Below are positions 1 through 5,793 of a stretch of 6,336 nucleotides of DNA, piece by piece. The translations under genes were made by a program, and so were the position numbers. The first letter of the stretch is position 1. The number at the start of each line of letters is the position of its first letter. Below the pieces are notes generated by a model, which made no database searches, was not told where the DNA came from, and worked only from the letters and a program-made list of their open reading frames with translations. The stretch is from JBGTKH01 sp041744735 (lineage in GTDB: Bacteria > Planctomycetota > Planctomycetia > Pirellulales > Pirellulaceae). The stretch lies in contig JBGTKH010000126.1 in NCBI GenBank assembly GCA_041744735.1, forward strand, positions 1 through 6,336, written 5' to 3'.

Positions 1-1048
1 GGCTGCGGTCGTTGTAGTAGTAGCAGTCCAGCAACACGCGGGCGCGAAATCCGTCGACCAGAACATTCGCCTGCATCCCCCTCAGCGGCAAATCCTGCTG
101 ATCGCCGATCATCAACCGCAAGGCATTGGGCGTCGCGCGGGCACGCCGCCACGAGCTGGTTGGCTGACCATCGGGCGATGTTCCAATTCCCGGACGACTA
201 ATCCCACCCGGATTTGCGATGCCGCCATCCGGTTCCAACACCGTGAGATCGTCGGGACCGCTCGCCGTACTTGTCGGATCGTTCACCGGCGGGGATCCAC
301 CATTTTGTCTGACGAATTGGCCGCGCGCAGCCGCGCCACGCCCATCCAGTCCACTCCCATTGAGTGTCCCGATCGATTTCATCAGGTCGTTCTTGGGAGC
401 GGTTGCGGAACTGAAGTCACTTAGCTCGACTTGAACGGCGGCGGCTTCGATGTCGTTGACGACCGACGGCTCCGCCATTATGTCCTGCGGCACTTCTATT
501 GCGGCCGCCTCTGTGCCTAGCGGTTCAAGAAAGTTCCGATTGAGAATAGGGGGTTTATTTTCGCCCGGCGCGGTTTGTTGCAACTGCAACTCTTCGATTT
601 GCTCGATCGTCTCATCGGTCGGCGAAACCGTGGCAACGAACGGCGGCTCGCTCGGCTGCGGCCAGGTAATCACGGCCGCGGTGGTCAGCGTCCCGATCAA
701 CAAACAGGCCGAAACGACGTAGCCGATAACGCGTTGATGTGAGAGTTTGTGCTGCCAGCCATCGATCAGCTCGGCGATCGGATGATCGTCAGCCGCGGCG
801 AGAATCTGTTCCGTCATGTCGCGCCGCTGTAATGCGCGGTCAATTGCGTTACTCTGCTTTTGGAGCAGCGACGGGCAAGGCTCGGCCTGCAACGTTTCGC
901 CGAGCAGCGCGGCGGCTTGGCGAATCTCTGCGACTGCCATCTGCAATTCGACAGAATCTTCCAACGCCGCTCGCACGACAGCGTGATCGGCCTCGTCCAA
1001 TTCACCCAACACGTACGCGGTTAGTTTCGGATCGTTGACGTCCAGCAC
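1..1048 (-). CDS. Anti-sigma-like membrane protein running into a VIT-type domain (3' partial)
   Basis: 349 codons are open from a GTG at 1048 to the left edge, with no stop. The GTG is chosen because GGGAGG lies 7 nt upstream and an in-frame TAA lies a few codons further up. Residues 5-55 (starting NDPKLTAYVLGELDEADHAV) resemble the helical N-terminal domain of planctomycete anti-sigma-like proteins. The zinc-binding HxxxCxxC motif of classical zinc anti-sigma factors is absent. Residues 107-129 (VIGYVVSACLLIGTLTTAAV...) form one hydrophobic membrane segment. Residues 130-310 are low-complexity and Pro/Gly/Ser-rich, probably a linker. The last ~30 residues (PLRGMQANVLVDGFRARVLL, then DCYYYNDRS) look like the start of a VIT domain, which often precedes a von Willebrand A domain; that part would lie outside the window. 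It follows the ECF sigma gene on the same strand, so the inferred role is to hold that sigma factor at the membrane. The VIT call rests on a short stretch. Confidence 0.8.
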   Translation of the reverse strand, partial: MLDVNDPKLTAYVLGELDEADHAVVRAALEDSVELQMAVAEIRQAAALLGETLQAEPCPSLLQKQSNAIDRALQRRDMTEQILAAADDHPIAELIDGWQHKLSHQRVIGYVVSACLLIGTLTTAAVITWPQPSEPPFVATVSPTDETIEQIEELQLQQTAPGENKPPILNRNFLEPLGTEAAAIEVPQDIMAEPSVVNDIEAAAVQVELSDFSSATAPKNDLMKSIGTLNGSGLDGRGAAARGQFVRQNGGSPPVNDPTSTASGPDDLTVLEPDGGIANPGGISRPGIGTSPDGQPTSSWRRARATPNALRLMIGDQQDLPLRGMQANVLVDGFRARVLLDCYYYNDRS

Positions 1049-1055
1049 GTTTATG

Positions 1056-1061
1056 CCTCCC
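1056..1061 (-). promoter_or_regulatory. Strong Shine-Dalgarno site for the GTG-started anti-sigma-like gene
   Basis: The minus strand reads GGGAGG, 7 nt before the GTG at 1048. It is the best ribosome-binding site in the window and decides the start, since no ATG lies near the beginning of this frame. Confidence 0.75.
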
Positions 1062-1094
1062 AAATTCAGGGTTTATGGTCGGGGTCGCGAATTT

Positions 1095-1128
1095 GGAGTG
1101 CGGGTACTTGTCCCCGCTGTGGGAATTT
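1095..1128 (+). repeat. Palindromic REP-like repeat, copy A
   Basis: The order is GGAGT, an 18-nt imperfect palindrome GCGGGTACTTGTCCCCGC (1100-1117), then TGTGGGAATTT. The palindrome pairs at 7 of 8 positions, with one T/C mismatch at the sixth. The same architecture recurs at 1154-1187 (inverted) and 4896-4930. Copies A and B lie head to head between the sigma and anti-sigma-like genes. Confidence 0.75.
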
Positions 1129-1153
1129 CAGAGGTGTGAACACACACGATCTT

Positions 1154-1187
1154 AAATTCCTAAAGCGGCGACGAGTCGCCGCACTCC
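1154..1187 (-). repeat. Palindromic REP-like repeat, copy B (inverted relative to A)
   Basis: On the minus strand the order is GGAGT, the perfect palindrome GCGGCGACTCGTCGCCGC (1165-1182, 8-bp stem and 2-nt centre), then TTTAGGAATTT. It faces copy A with 25 bp between them, and GTGTG-AA-CACAC (1134-1145) sits in the middle. The 1095-1187 block is therefore a nested inverted repeat able to form either two small hairpins or one long stem. Confidence 0.8.
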
Positions 1188-1210
1188 ATATCCCAAAGAC
1201 CACGGATTGT

Positions 1211-1729
1211 TCACGGACAATGGATGTTTAATCGCTGGCGGAGTTTCTGTATTGCGGTGTGAATCAAGTAGCCGACGTTGCTGACGGACAGTCCGGTGAT
1301 GCGGCTGATCTCGCGATAGCTGAGGCCCACTTGAAACTTCAGCCGCACGACTTCTTGCTGGTTCTGGGTCAGTTCCGACAGCAGTTGCTGGACCTGCTGC
1401 GACGTTTCCCGCTGTTCGGCGGCGGCCGTCAGTTGCAATTCGCGGCTTTCCTGAGCGGCGGCTCGTTCGGCGGTCAGCGTCGTCATGTGTATCTCCTTGC
1501 GCAGCACGTCCAGCGAACGGTGGCGGCAAACGGTAAACAGCCACTCGGCCAAATGCCCGTCGACCGCGGCCCGATCCTTCCGGCAGAGCTGCAGCAGCGT
1601 GTCCTGAACCACGTCGCGGCCCAGTTCCACGTCGCCGACCAGCCGCGCCGCATAGCGCAGCAGCGGACCCTCATACCGTGCGACCACGGCTTGAAACCAG
1701 CGATCATTCTGGCTCTCTTGCGGGTTCAT
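1211..1729 (-). CDS. ECF-type RNA polymerase sigma-70 family sigma factor
   Basis: This 172-residue protein has a size and two-domain layout typical of extracytoplasmic-function sigma factors, which direct RNA polymerase to a small stress or signal regulon. Region 2 covers about residues 13-80: YEGPLLRYAARLVGDVELGR, then DVVQDTLLQLCR (core binding), and WLFTVCRHRSLDVLRKE (-10 recognition). An Ala/Glu/Gln-rich linker spans about 84-111. Region 4 covers about 112-168, with LTQNQQEVVRLKFQVGLSYR and a helix-turn-helix EISRITGLSVSNVGYLIHTA for -35 recognition. The frame opens 21 codons further upstream, but that extension is Cys/Pro-rich and unlike sigma factors. The ATG at 1729 has AGGA a few bases upstream and gives the family's usual N-terminus. 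The anti-sigma-like gene follows on the same strand after 162 bp, so the two are probably co-transcribed. Target promoters cannot be told from the sequence. Confidence 0.92.
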   Translation of the reverse strand: MNPQESQNDRWFQAVVARYEGPLLRYAARLVGDVELGRDVVQDTLLQLCRKDRAAVDGHLAEWLFTVCRHRSLDVLRKEIHMTTLTAERAAAQESRELQLTAAAEQRETSQQVQQLLSELTQNQQEVVRLKFQVGLSYREISRITGLSVSNVGYLIHTAIQKLRQRLNIHCP

Positions 1730-1779
1730 CGAATCCTGCCAACAGGGCCTGCACCCCATACAACGATCCGGCGGCGGTT

Positions 1780-1808
1780 TTCTTAGGTCCAACGGCCAAG
1801 ATTTTCAA
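1780..1808 (-). promoter_or_regulatory. Candidate housekeeping-type promoter for the sigma-factor gene
   Basis: On the minus strand, TTGAAA (1808-1803) is followed after 17 nt by TAAGAA (1785-1780). The predicted transcript would begin near 1773, leaving a leader of about 44 nt before the ATG at 1729. The -35 is good but the -10 is weak, so this is only a candidate. The rest of 1730-1871 shows no other clear signal. Confidence 0.3.
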
Positions 1809-1871
1809 ACCGCGCCCGAACGGCAACCAATTCGAGGCGGCCCGCCAAGAGTATTGCAACGTCGCGCCGTT

Positions 1872-1966
1872 CGTAGCCGAAGTCGTGAGACTTCGGAATG
1901 CACACTTCGTGAGACTTCGGAATTCGCACTTCGTGAGGCTTCGGAATTCTCACGAATTCCGCTACG
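1872..1966. repeat. Compound repeat: three 24-bp units inside hairpins and a CGTAGC/GCTACG inverted repeat
   Basis: Three 24-bp units tile 1878-1949 with few changes; each carries CTTCG(T)GAG-type and GGAATTC-type segments. The left end is a perfect hairpin CCGAAGTC-GTGA-GACTTCGG (1877-1896). The right end is a perfect hairpin GGAATTC-TCAC-GAATTCC (1943-1960), whose loop reads GTGA on the minus strand. CGTAGC (1872-1877) and GCTACG (1961-1966) close the element as a terminal inverted repeat. It lies directly after the glycosyltransferase gene and supplies its TAG stop (1964-1962). There is no room for unique spacers, so it is not a CRISPR array. Confidence 0.8.
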
Positions 1967-3092
1967 AGACGCTGGCTTTGAGATGCAGGCCAGCCATCAA
2001 CTCCCGGTACAGCGCCGTGTGTCTGGCGACCATCTTTTCGACGGTGAATTCGGCCAACATCCGCTGACGTCCGGCTTGTCCAAAGCGGCCGGCAAGTTCC
2101 GCATCGTCGAGTAGCATGTTGGTATGGCGAGCGAACGCGGCGCGGTCGCCGACCGGAACGAGATAACCGGTTTCATCGGGGACGACCAGGTCGCGATTGC
2201 CGGGAATGTCTGTGGCCACAACGGGCACGCCGGCAGACATGGCTTCCATGATCGCGTTCGATTGGCCTTCGTAGCCGCTCGCCAGCCAAAAGCAATCCAG
2301 GTGCGGCAGCAATCGAAGCACGTCGTCGCGCTGGCCGAGAAACCGCACACGGTCGCCCACTTGGATTTGATCGCGATACCGCTCCAGCCGCCAGCGCTGC
2401 GGTCCCTCGCCGACGATTAGCAGATACGTATCGTCGCGGGCCACTCGCAGCAATTCGGCAGCCCACAACAAATCCTTGTAACGCTTCTGCGGCCACAGCC
2501 GGCCGACCGCGCCGATCAACCGCGCGTGGCTCGGCAAGTCGAGCTCGGCCAGCAGTTCGCCACGCGGTGAATTGGCCGCTGCAGCAAATGGCTCGATGCC
2601 GTTGGGGATAACAACAAACTTGTCCGCCGGCAGACCATGTTCGACGTAAAACTCGCACACGCCGTTGCTGTTGGTCACGATTCGCTCGGTGCGACGAGCC
2701 AACCAGCGGTCGATCGCCAGTTCATGCCACACCTTCCAGCGATCCACACAGCGTTCGCCGGCCAGAATGTGCTTCACGCCGGCGCTGATGGCAGCCGCGC
2801 GGCCGTATGCGTTGGCGGCGAAGAGCCACGTGTGCACGATGTCGGGATTCAGCTTGCGAATGTGGCGCCGCAAACGCCAATATGCGACGGGGTCGAACTT
2901 CCATGGCTTGCCGATCACGGTCGTGGGAATGTTGTGCCGCTGCAACTCAACTAACAGCGGACCGCCGCGCGTGAGCGCGCACACGTGCACGTCGAACTGG
3001 TCGCGCGGCAAGCCCGTGGCCAGCAACGTCAGTTGCTTCTCGGCACCGCCACGATCGAGCGTCGGGATGATCTGCAGTACACGGATGCTCAT
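1962..3092 (-). CDS. GT4-type glycosyltransferase, second of a tandem pair
   Basis: This 376-residue protein has the GT-B two-domain fold expected of family GT4, retaining enzymes that move a sugar from a nucleotide-sugar donor to an acceptor. The N-terminal domain opens with MSIRVLQIIPTLDRGGAEKQ, with the acceptor-side GGAE at 15-18. The C-terminal donor domain begins near residue 190 (LIGAVGRLWPQKRYKDLLWA), continues with LLIVGEG (224-230), and carries an intact EX7E motif, E275 and E283, in YEGQSNAIMEAMSAGVPVVA. No signal peptide or membrane helix is visible, so it probably acts on the cytoplasmic face of the membrane. Its ATG overlaps the upstream gene's TGA in ATGA (3092-3089), implying translational coupling. 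The frame stays open about 300 codons upstream, but only from 3092 does it read as a GT. Donor and acceptor are unknown; a role in surface polysaccharide or glycolipid is inferred. Its stop codon lies in the flanking compound repeat. Confidence 0.9.
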   Translation of the reverse strand: MSIRVLQIIPTLDRGGAEKQLTLLATGLPRDQFDVHVCALTRGGPLLVELQRHNIPTTVIGKPWKFDPVAYWRLRRHIRKLNPDIVHTWLFAANAYGRAAAISAGVKHILAGERCVDRWKVWHELAIDRWLARRTERIVTNSNGVCEFYVEHGLPADKFVVIPNGIEPFAAAANSPRGELLAELDLPSHARLIGAVGRLWPQKRYKDLLWAAELLRVARDDTYLLIVGEGPQRWRLERYRDQIQVGDRVRFLGQRDDVLRLLPHLDCFWLASGYEGQSNAIMEAMSAGVPVVATDIPGNRDLVVPDETGYLVPVGDRAAFARHTNMLLDDAELAGRFGQAGRQRMLAEFTVEKMVARHTALYRELMAGLHLKASVS

Positions 3093-4273
3093 GACGCCTT
3101 TCGCTGCTTGGCGGCCAGCAGCCGCTCGAACAATTGCAGATGTTCGGCGGCCATGCGTGCGGACGAGAATTGTTGTTCGATCCGCCGCCGGCCCGCCGCC
3201 AAAGACGCCGCTGTACGAGGTTCTTTCAACGTCTGGACCATTGCAGCCCCGAGCGCCTGGGAGTCGCGCGGCGTCACGATTCGTCCCAATTCTCCGCCCG
3301 CCAGCAATTCGCGCCGCCCCGGCGAATCGGTGACCAGCACGGGCACGCCGACAGCCAACGCCGTCAGCAGCGCCGGCGGTATTCCCTCTTCGTGTGATGG
3401 CAGCACGAACAGATCGGCGGCGTGCAAAACGCCGTCTAGTTCGTCGAATGAACCGGTCATGATCGCCTGTTCGGTTAGCCCGCGGTCCTGGAACTGCTCC
3501 CACAAAACTGCATCGTATGAACCTTCGCCAACCAGCCACAGTTTTGCTCCGGGCCAGGCATCGGCAACCGTGGGCCAGGCACGCACGAGTTCTCTCAACC
3601 CCATGCGTTCTTCCAACGGGCCCGCGTAAACAACCAGCGGCGAATACTCGGCGACTTCCAGCAGCGGATGTGCTTCGGCCAGCGCGGCTCGCGCCGCGGT
3701 ACGGTTCGCTGGTGTGCGCGGCGGACCCAGCGGCACGCCGTTCGAAATCGTAGAAGTTAGCTCCGCAGGATAGCCGGCGCCACGCAACTCGTCCGCGATA
3801 AATGCTGTGGGCGCGATGAACGCATTGGCCAATTGACAGCGGCTCTTGATGCGGCTGCCAAACGCGACCGTCTCTTGCCAGTGACAGTCGCCGCTGTGGC
3901 CGCCGCTTTCGCAGCGCAGCACCACCGGCACCGGCGTGTGCCGCAACGCGCCGAGCGTCGCATAGGCATCGTGCTGCAACAGCGACACGCACACTAAGTC
4001 GAATTCACTTTCATACTGCCGCAGCCAGCGCGACAGCGCGTACATGTACCGCAGCGTTCCCCAACCGCGCCGCGGCGCGTGCGGCAGCAAGGTCACCGGC
4101 ACTTCGCGATACACCATCTGGCGCGGCCAAGTACGATCCCATTGCGGGGTGACGACGGTGACGTGCACGCCAAGCCGCCGCAACTGGTCCGCCAAATTGG
4201 CCATCACCGCTTCCGCGTCGCCGACCAGCGGCCAGAACTTGCGCGTCACCAGCACCAGCCGCAATTGTGTCAT
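3089..4273 (-). CDS. GT4-type glycosyltransferase, first of a tandem pair, with altered EX7E motif
   Basis: This 394-residue protein has GT-B architecture. The N-terminal domain opens with MTQLRLVLVTRKFWPLVGDA; GDAE at 18-21 stands where GGAE is usual. A Cys/His/Gly-rich stretch CESGGHSGDCHWQ (121-133) precedes IAPTAFIADEL (153-163). The C-terminal domain starts near 212 (PLVVYAGPLEERMGLRELVR), with LWLVGEGS at 245-252 and AADLFVLPSHEEGIPPALL at 285-303. The EX7E motif keeps its first Glu (E296), but the second is Thr304 (TALAVGVPVLVTDSPG), so donor binding may differ from the usual GT4 mode. It is only distantly similar to its neighbour, so this is not a recent duplication. ATGA overlaps join it to hpt upstream (4273-4270) and to the second GT downstream (3092-3089). 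No membrane segment is seen. Sugar and acceptor are unknown. Confidence 0.88.
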   Translation of the reverse strand: MTQLRLVLVTRKFWPLVGDAEAVMANLADQLRRLGVHVTVVTPQWDRTWPRQMVYREVPVTLLPHAPRRGWGTLRYMYALSRWLRQYESEFDLVCVSLLQHDAYATLGALRHTPVPVVLRCESGGHSGDCHWQETVAFGSRIKSRCQLANAFIAPTAFIADELRGAGYPAELTSTISNGVPLGPPRTPANRTAARAALAEAHPLLEVAEYSPLVVYAGPLEERMGLRELVRAWPTVADAWPGAKLWLVGEGSYDAVLWEQFQDRGLTEQAIMTGSFDELDGVLHAADLFVLPSHEEGIPPALLTALAVGVPVLVTDSPGRRELLAGGELGRIVTPRDSQALGAAMVQTLKEPRTAASLAAGRRRIEQQFSSARMAAEHLQLFERLLAAKQRKAS

Positions 4274-4800
4274 GCTGTTTCGCCGGCCAGATCTTCCGGT
4301 TCCAGGGCGGCCACGTAGGGCAAGTTGCGATACTCGTCCCGATAATCCAAACCGTAGCCCACCACAAACTCGTCGGGAATCTCGAAGGCGGTGAAGTTGG
4401 GCTCCAGGTTCACTTGTTGCCGGCCGCGCTTCCTCAGCAGCACGGCCGAGCGAATCGACTTAGGCCCCATTTCGTCCAGCAGCGCAATCACTTCCAGCAG
4501 CGTGTAGCCGGTGTCGAAGATGTCGTCGACCAGCAGCACGTCGCGGCCGGCGATGTCCAGCGTCAGGTCCGAGTTGATGCTCAGCCGCCCGGCCTTCGTG
4601 CCGCCGCGATAGCTGCTGGCCTGCACAACGCCCACCCGCAACGGCATATCCAGCAGCCGGATGAGATCGGCCAGCAACACGACGCTGCCGGTCATCACGC
4701 CCACGATCGTCAACGGCCGCCCGGCGTAATACTCGGCGATCTCACACGCCATGCGAGCCACTCCCTCGCGGACCTGTTCTTCGCTCAGCACCCGTTTCAT
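4270..4800 (-). CDS. hpt: Hypoxanthine phosphoribosyltransferase (purine salvage)
   Basis: The enzyme joins hypoxanthine or guanine to PRPP, giving IMP or GMP and pyrophosphate in the cytoplasm. The 176-residue length is normal for bacterial HPRT. Visible motifs are the first loop IVGVMTGSVVLLADLIR (32-48), the flexible-loop region SSYRGGTKAG (62-71), the PRPP-binding loop VLLVDDIFDTGYT (88-100) with the acidic pair D92-D93, and the base-binding C-terminal VVGYGLDYRDEYRNLPYVAA (146-165). The loop usually read as LKG is MTG here. The ATG at 4800 gives the family-typical N-terminus MKRVLSEEQV; the frame opens 19 codons earlier, but that extension is not HPRT-like. No convincing Shine-Dalgarno site precedes it. 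It is the first gene of the operon and its TGA overlaps the next ATG. Confidence 0.95.
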   Translation of the reverse strand: MKRVLSEEQVREGVARMACEIAEYYAGRPLTIVGVMTGSVVLLADLIRLLDMPLRVGVVQASSYRGGTKAGRLSINSDLTLDIAGRDVLLVDDIFDTGYTLLEVIALLDEMGPKSIRSAVLLRKRGRQQVNLEPNFTAFEIPDEFVVGYGLDYRDEYRNLPYVAALEPEDLAGETA

Positions 4801-4855
4801 GGCACAGCGCCCATTAAATTCGCCCGGCCAGACAGTAACCCGTGAATCGGCTAAC

Positions 4856-4861
4856 ATTCTA
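4856..4861 (-). promoter_or_regulatory. Candidate -10 element for the hpt operon
   Basis: The minus strand reads TTAGAAT, with TAGAAT at 4861-4856. That would start transcription near 4849, about 50 nt before the hpt ATG at 4800, and would leave the ATG at 4857 outside the mRNA. No good -35 lies 16-18 nt upstream, so support is weak. Confidence 0.25.
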
Positions 4862-4895
4862 AGGACTGTCCCTCGCAGCGCGTAGCCCTTTTTTC

Positions 4896-4930
4896 GGAGT
4901 GCGGTGATGGATCACCGCTTTAGGATTTTT
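4896..4930 (+). repeat. Palindromic REP-like repeat, copy C, in a divergent intergenic region
   Basis: GGAGT is followed by the perfect palindrome GCGGTGATGGATCACCGC (4901-4918, 8-bp stem and 2-nt centre), then TTTAGGATTTTT. It matches copies A and B in order and flanks but has different stem bases that still pair. A run of six T lies just before it (4889-4894). The hairpin and T run resemble a terminator, but it lies between two divergent gene starts, where no transcript needs ending. Confidence 0.78.
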
Positions 4931-4946
4931 CGATAACATCGCAGCG

Positions 4947-4976
4947 ATGGTTGCTGCCGAACTACGTGTGACATGA
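4947..4976 (+). other. Possible 9-codon leader ORF overlapping the hydrolase start
   Basis: An ATG at 4947 opens a frame encoding MVAAELRVT. Its TGA (4974-4976) overlaps the hydrolase ATG (4973) as ATGA. No Shine-Dalgarno site precedes either start. It could couple translation of the hydrolase, but a frame this short is easily chance. Confidence 0.15.
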
Positions 4977-5719
4977 CCACCGGCACTTGGACCGAAGAAA
5001 CCGTCGGCGGCCATCCGTGCGACGTCTACCAACCGCCGCGGCTTAACCAGCACGGTTACGTCGTAATCTATTTGCATGGCGTGCACTTGAATCGGCTACT
5101 CGACAAGCAGCCGTTCGTCGAGCAATTCGACCGCCACGGCCTGCCGGTGGTCGCCCCGATGACGCAGCGGAGTTGGTGGACCGACAAGATTTGCGACGAG
5201 TTCGATCCGAAAATCACCGCCGAACGTCACGTGCTGCAAAACGTGCTGCCGTTTATCGAGCAGCGTTTCAACGCCAAGCCGCCGCGAATTGCTTTGCTAG
5301 GAACGAGCATGGGCGGCCAAGGGGCGCTGCGATTCTCTTACAAGTATCCCAATGTCTTCCCCATCGCTGCCGCGATTTCGCCCGCGATCGACTACCAGAC
5401 ACGTTACTACGAAGGAGACGAAACGATTCCGCAAATGTATCCGGACCCCGAAGCCGTGAGGCAGGACACAGCGACGCTGCACGTCCATCCGCTCAACTGG
5501 CCGCGGAATCAGTTCTTCTGCTGCGACCCAACGGATTATCGCTGGTGGGAAAGTTCGGACCGGCTGCACATGAAACTTTCGTCGCTCGGCGTCCCCCACG
5601 AGTTCGACCTAGAAACCACCGGCGGCGGCCACGGCTTCGCCTACTATAACCGCATGGCCGAAAAAGCCCTGAACTTCATCGCCGCCCGCCTCGACCAGGA
5701 ACGCCGCCGCATTGCGTGA
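4973..5719 (+). CDS. Alpha/beta hydrolase, esterase (D-type) family
   Basis: This 248-residue serine hydrolase fits the esterase family that includes esterase D/S-formylglutathione hydrolase-like proteins. The oxyanion-hole segment is VVIYLHGVHLN (30-40). The nucleophile elbow is GTSMGGQGALR (110-120), with Ser112 as the probable nucleophile. Probable partners are Asp185 (FFCCDPTDYRWW) and His220 in GGGHGF (217-222). The Ser-Asp-His order and spacing are right for the fold, so the enzyme is probably active. No signal peptide is seen, so it is likely cytoplasmic. The ATG at 4973 is used because no earlier in-frame start extends the fold; there is no clear ribosome-binding site. It is transcribed away from hpt and has no evident functional link to that operon. 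The natural substrate (an ester or thioester) cannot be told. Confidence 0.87.
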   Translation: MTTGTWTEETVGGHPCDVYQPPRLNQHGYVVIYLHGVHLNRLLDKQPFVEQFDRHGLPVVAPMTQRSWWTDKICDEFDPKITAERHVLQNVLPFIEQRFNAKPPRIALLGTSMGGQGALRFSYKYPNVFPIAAAISPAIDYQTRYYEGDETIPQMYPDPEAVRQDTATLHVHPLNWPRNQFFCCDPTDYRWWESSDRLHMKLSSLGVPHEFDLETTGGGHGFAYYNRMAEKALNFIAARLDQERRRIA

Positions 5720-5723
5720 ATGA

Positions 5724-5753
5724 TTGTCGTGCGGTTGTCACTTTGGTTAGAAT
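5724..5753 (+). promoter_or_regulatory. Candidate promoter for the membrane-protein gene
   Basis: TTGTCG (5724-5729) and TAGAAT (5748-5753) are separated by 18 nt in the 74-bp gap after the hydrolase stop. The -10 is good and the -35 fair. The start point would fall near 5760, about 34 nt before the ATG at 5794. The gap is short enough that read-through from the hydrolase is also possible. Confidence 0.3.
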
Positions 5754-5777
5754 GATCTTGGAAATCAATTGATGTCC

Positions 5778-5792
5778 GGGACAGTGGGTCCC
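5778..5792 (+). other. Small hairpin over the ribosome-binding region of the membrane-protein gene
   Basis: GGGAC-AGTGG-GTCCC has a 5-bp perfect stem and ends one base before the ATG at 5794. A 10-bp palindrome ATCAATTGAT (5764-5773) lies just upstream. Such a stem could limit ribosome access, but its short length makes chance plausible. Confidence 0.3.
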
Positions 5793-5793
5793 A

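Noticed and set aside
1152..1544. 130-codon minus-strand frame overlapping the sigma gene
   Set aside because: It runs in another frame through the sigma gene and then through repeat copy B. No recognisable domain.
1259..1786. 175-codon plus-strand frame
   Set aside because: It is antisense to the ECF sigma factor, which has clear region 2 and region 4 motifs. The composition is shadow-like.
1872..1966. CRISPR-like array
   Set aside because: The 24-bp units are directly adjacent with no unique spacers, and no cas gene is present.
1678..2114. Two plus-strand frames crossing the compound repeat
   Set aside because: Their repeated peptides (such as FVRLRNSH) come from translating the 24-bp DNA repeat, and both run into the antisense of a glycosyltransferase.
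3093..3992. About 300-codon open extension upstream of the second glycosyltransferase in the same frame
   Set aside because: It lies over the first glycosyltransferase in another frame, is Arg/Ala/Gly-rich like GC-driven shadow sequence, and has no family resemblance. The GT begins exactly at 3092 with a coupling ATGA.
4267..4845. 192-codon plus-strand frame
   Set aside because: It is antisense to hpt, whose motifs are unambiguous.
4889..4930. Rho-independent terminator
   Set aside because: The hairpin and T runs fit the shape, but it sits between two divergent gene starts and matches the dispersed repeat at 1095 and 1154.
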